Below are positions 6,795 through 7,053 of a stretch of DNA of 7,053 nt, piece by piece. Every line of letters begins with the position of its first letter. Position 1 is the stretch's first letter. Origin of the DNA: JAWLCQ01 sp041687095 (GTDB taxonomy: Bacteria > Planctomycetota > Phycisphaerae > SM23-33); NCBI GenBank assembly GCA_041687095.1, contig JAWLCQ010000222.1:1-7053 (forward strand), in the 5' to 3' direction. Below the pieces are notes generated by a model that had not been told where the DNA came from, ran no database searches, and saw only the letters and a list, made by a program, of their open reading frames with translations. Position numbers and translations under genes: made by a program.

Positions 6795-6832
6795 CGTGGT
6801 GTGCGGAGGCCTGAAAGGCCGGCGCAACCACG
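6795..6832. terminator. Long imperfect hairpin after pabB (terminator or REP-like element)
   Basis: CGTGGT-g-TGCG-ga-GGCCT (6795-6812) folds on AGGCC-gg-CGCA-ACCACG (6816-6832) around the loop GAA. This gives 15 pairs with one bulge and one 2x2 internal loop. It begins 36 nt after the pabB stop. There is no T tract. The bulged two-part stem is similar in style to repetitive extragenic palindromes. It could separate pabB from the gene that appears to converge from the right edge. Confidence 0.5.
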
Positions 6833-6836
6833 TCCG

Positions 6837-6974
6837 TAACCATTCACGCTTCCCAGGCAAGAACAGGAATCTGAAGAAACAGCCGGAGAGAGCGGGATTA
6901 CACGGATTTCAAGATTACGCAGATGAGACAGAAGAGCCATGTCCTTCTCTTCAATCTGTACTGCTAACCATTCA
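6837..6974. repeat. 10-bp direct repeats bounding a low-GC segment
   Basis: TAACCATTCA occurs at 6837-6846 and again at 6965-6974, with 118 nt between the copies. The bounded segment is about half GC, far below the adjoining gene. The arrangement would fit a target duplication around a small inserted element, but I see no terminal inverted repeats inside the copies. One exact 10-bp repeat could arise by chance. Confidence 0.3.
6894..6927. repeat. GATTAC-type short repeat, two units of about 17 nt
   Basis: GATTACACGGATT (6896-6908) and GATTACGCAGATG (6913-6925) are a degenerate tandem pair with a 17-nt period. From memory, strings of GGATTACACGGATT type recur between genes in many unrelated bacteria. 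I can only see the internal repetition here, so calling it a dispersed family member is inference. Confidence 0.4.
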
Positions 6975-6998
6975 TTTCTTCTCCTGTGAAGAAGATTT

Positions 6999-7052
6999 TC
7001 ATGCGGCTGCAAGTAGTTTGGCGATATCGGCTTGCCCGGCGGCGAGCAGAGC
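6999..7052 (-). CDS. C-terminal end of an unidentified protein (partial, cut by window edge)
   Basis: Read on the minus strand from the right edge, one frame gives ALLAAGQADIAKLLAAA followed by TGA (7001-6999). This looks like a natural amphipathic helical C terminus, while the plus strand of the same bases gives an Arg-rich peptide. The rest of the gene would lie to the right of the window. It would converge on pabB, with the low-GC stretch and the hairpin at 6795-6832 between them. With 17 residues no family can be named. It could be chance. Confidence 0.4.
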   Translation of the reverse strand, partial: ALLAAGQADIAKLLAAA

Positions 7053-7053
7053 G

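Noticed and set aside
451..6843. A minus-strand open frame of more than 2,100 codons covering almost the whole window
   Set aside because: It lies opposite three genes with clear families, signals or ribosome sites. Its translation is Gly/Arg/Pro/Val-rich with no domain. Stop codons are rare on the antisense strand because sense codons mostly end in G or C.
6776..7012. Minus-strand frame of 78 codons across the low-GC stretch
   Set aside because: It translates the GATTAC repeat and the hairpin as protein and starts at TTG without a suitable ribosome site. A different minus-strand frame at the edge gives a more natural C terminus.
1..7053. tRNA, rRNA, CRISPR arrays, transposase genes and known riboswitches
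   Set aside because: I looked on both strands for tRNA T-loop motifs, regularly spaced repeats and transposase-like proteins and found none I could support.

Overview
The window is very GC-rich. Third codon positions are almost all G or C, which is why long open frames appear on both strands. The gene content is a large secreted GH123/DUF4091-like protein with a C-terminal CBM9-like domain, a membrane-anchored protein of unknown function, and a stand-alone pabB. This content, together with sparse gene spacing and an apparently leaderless promoter, suggests a member of the Planctomycetota, perhaps Phycisphaerae. That assignment is inference; no rRNA or marker gene is present to test it.

Layout. 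Positions 1-880 hold no gene I can defend. They contain GC-rich inverted repeats and an AT-rich island (about 438-480). Positions 881-915 carry a promoter-like pair placed so that transcription would begin at the ATG of the first gene. Positions 916-3876 (+) encode a 986-residue exported protein with an N-terminal beta-sandwich, a GH123/DUF4091-like barrel, an Ig-like module and a CBM9-like domain. After a 204-nt gap holding a hairpin, a palindrome and a candidate promoter, 4081-5088 (+) encodes a 335-residue membrane-anchored helical protein of unknown function with a good Shine-Dalgarno. A hairpin-rich gap follows, then 5164-6759 (+) encodes PabB (aminodeoxychorismate synthase component I), whose start codon is uncertain.

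Positions 6760-7053 change in character. A long hairpin lies just after pabB, then GC falls to about 46% over 6841-7020. That stretch holds a short tandem-like GATTAC motif and a 10-bp direct repeat. The last ~54 nt read on the minus strand as the tail of another protein, so a convergent gene probably enters from the right edge.

How the genes relate: all three complete genes point the same way, but the gaps contain hairpins and promoter-like sequences, so I do not read them as one tight operon. The exported carbohydrate-type protein and the folate enzyme have no obvious functional link. I did not find a convincing new biological system. The most interesting points are the leaderless start and C10 tract of the first gene, its apparent loss of the catalytic Asp-Glu pair, the palindrome in front of the unknown membrane protein, and the low-GC repeat region after pabB.
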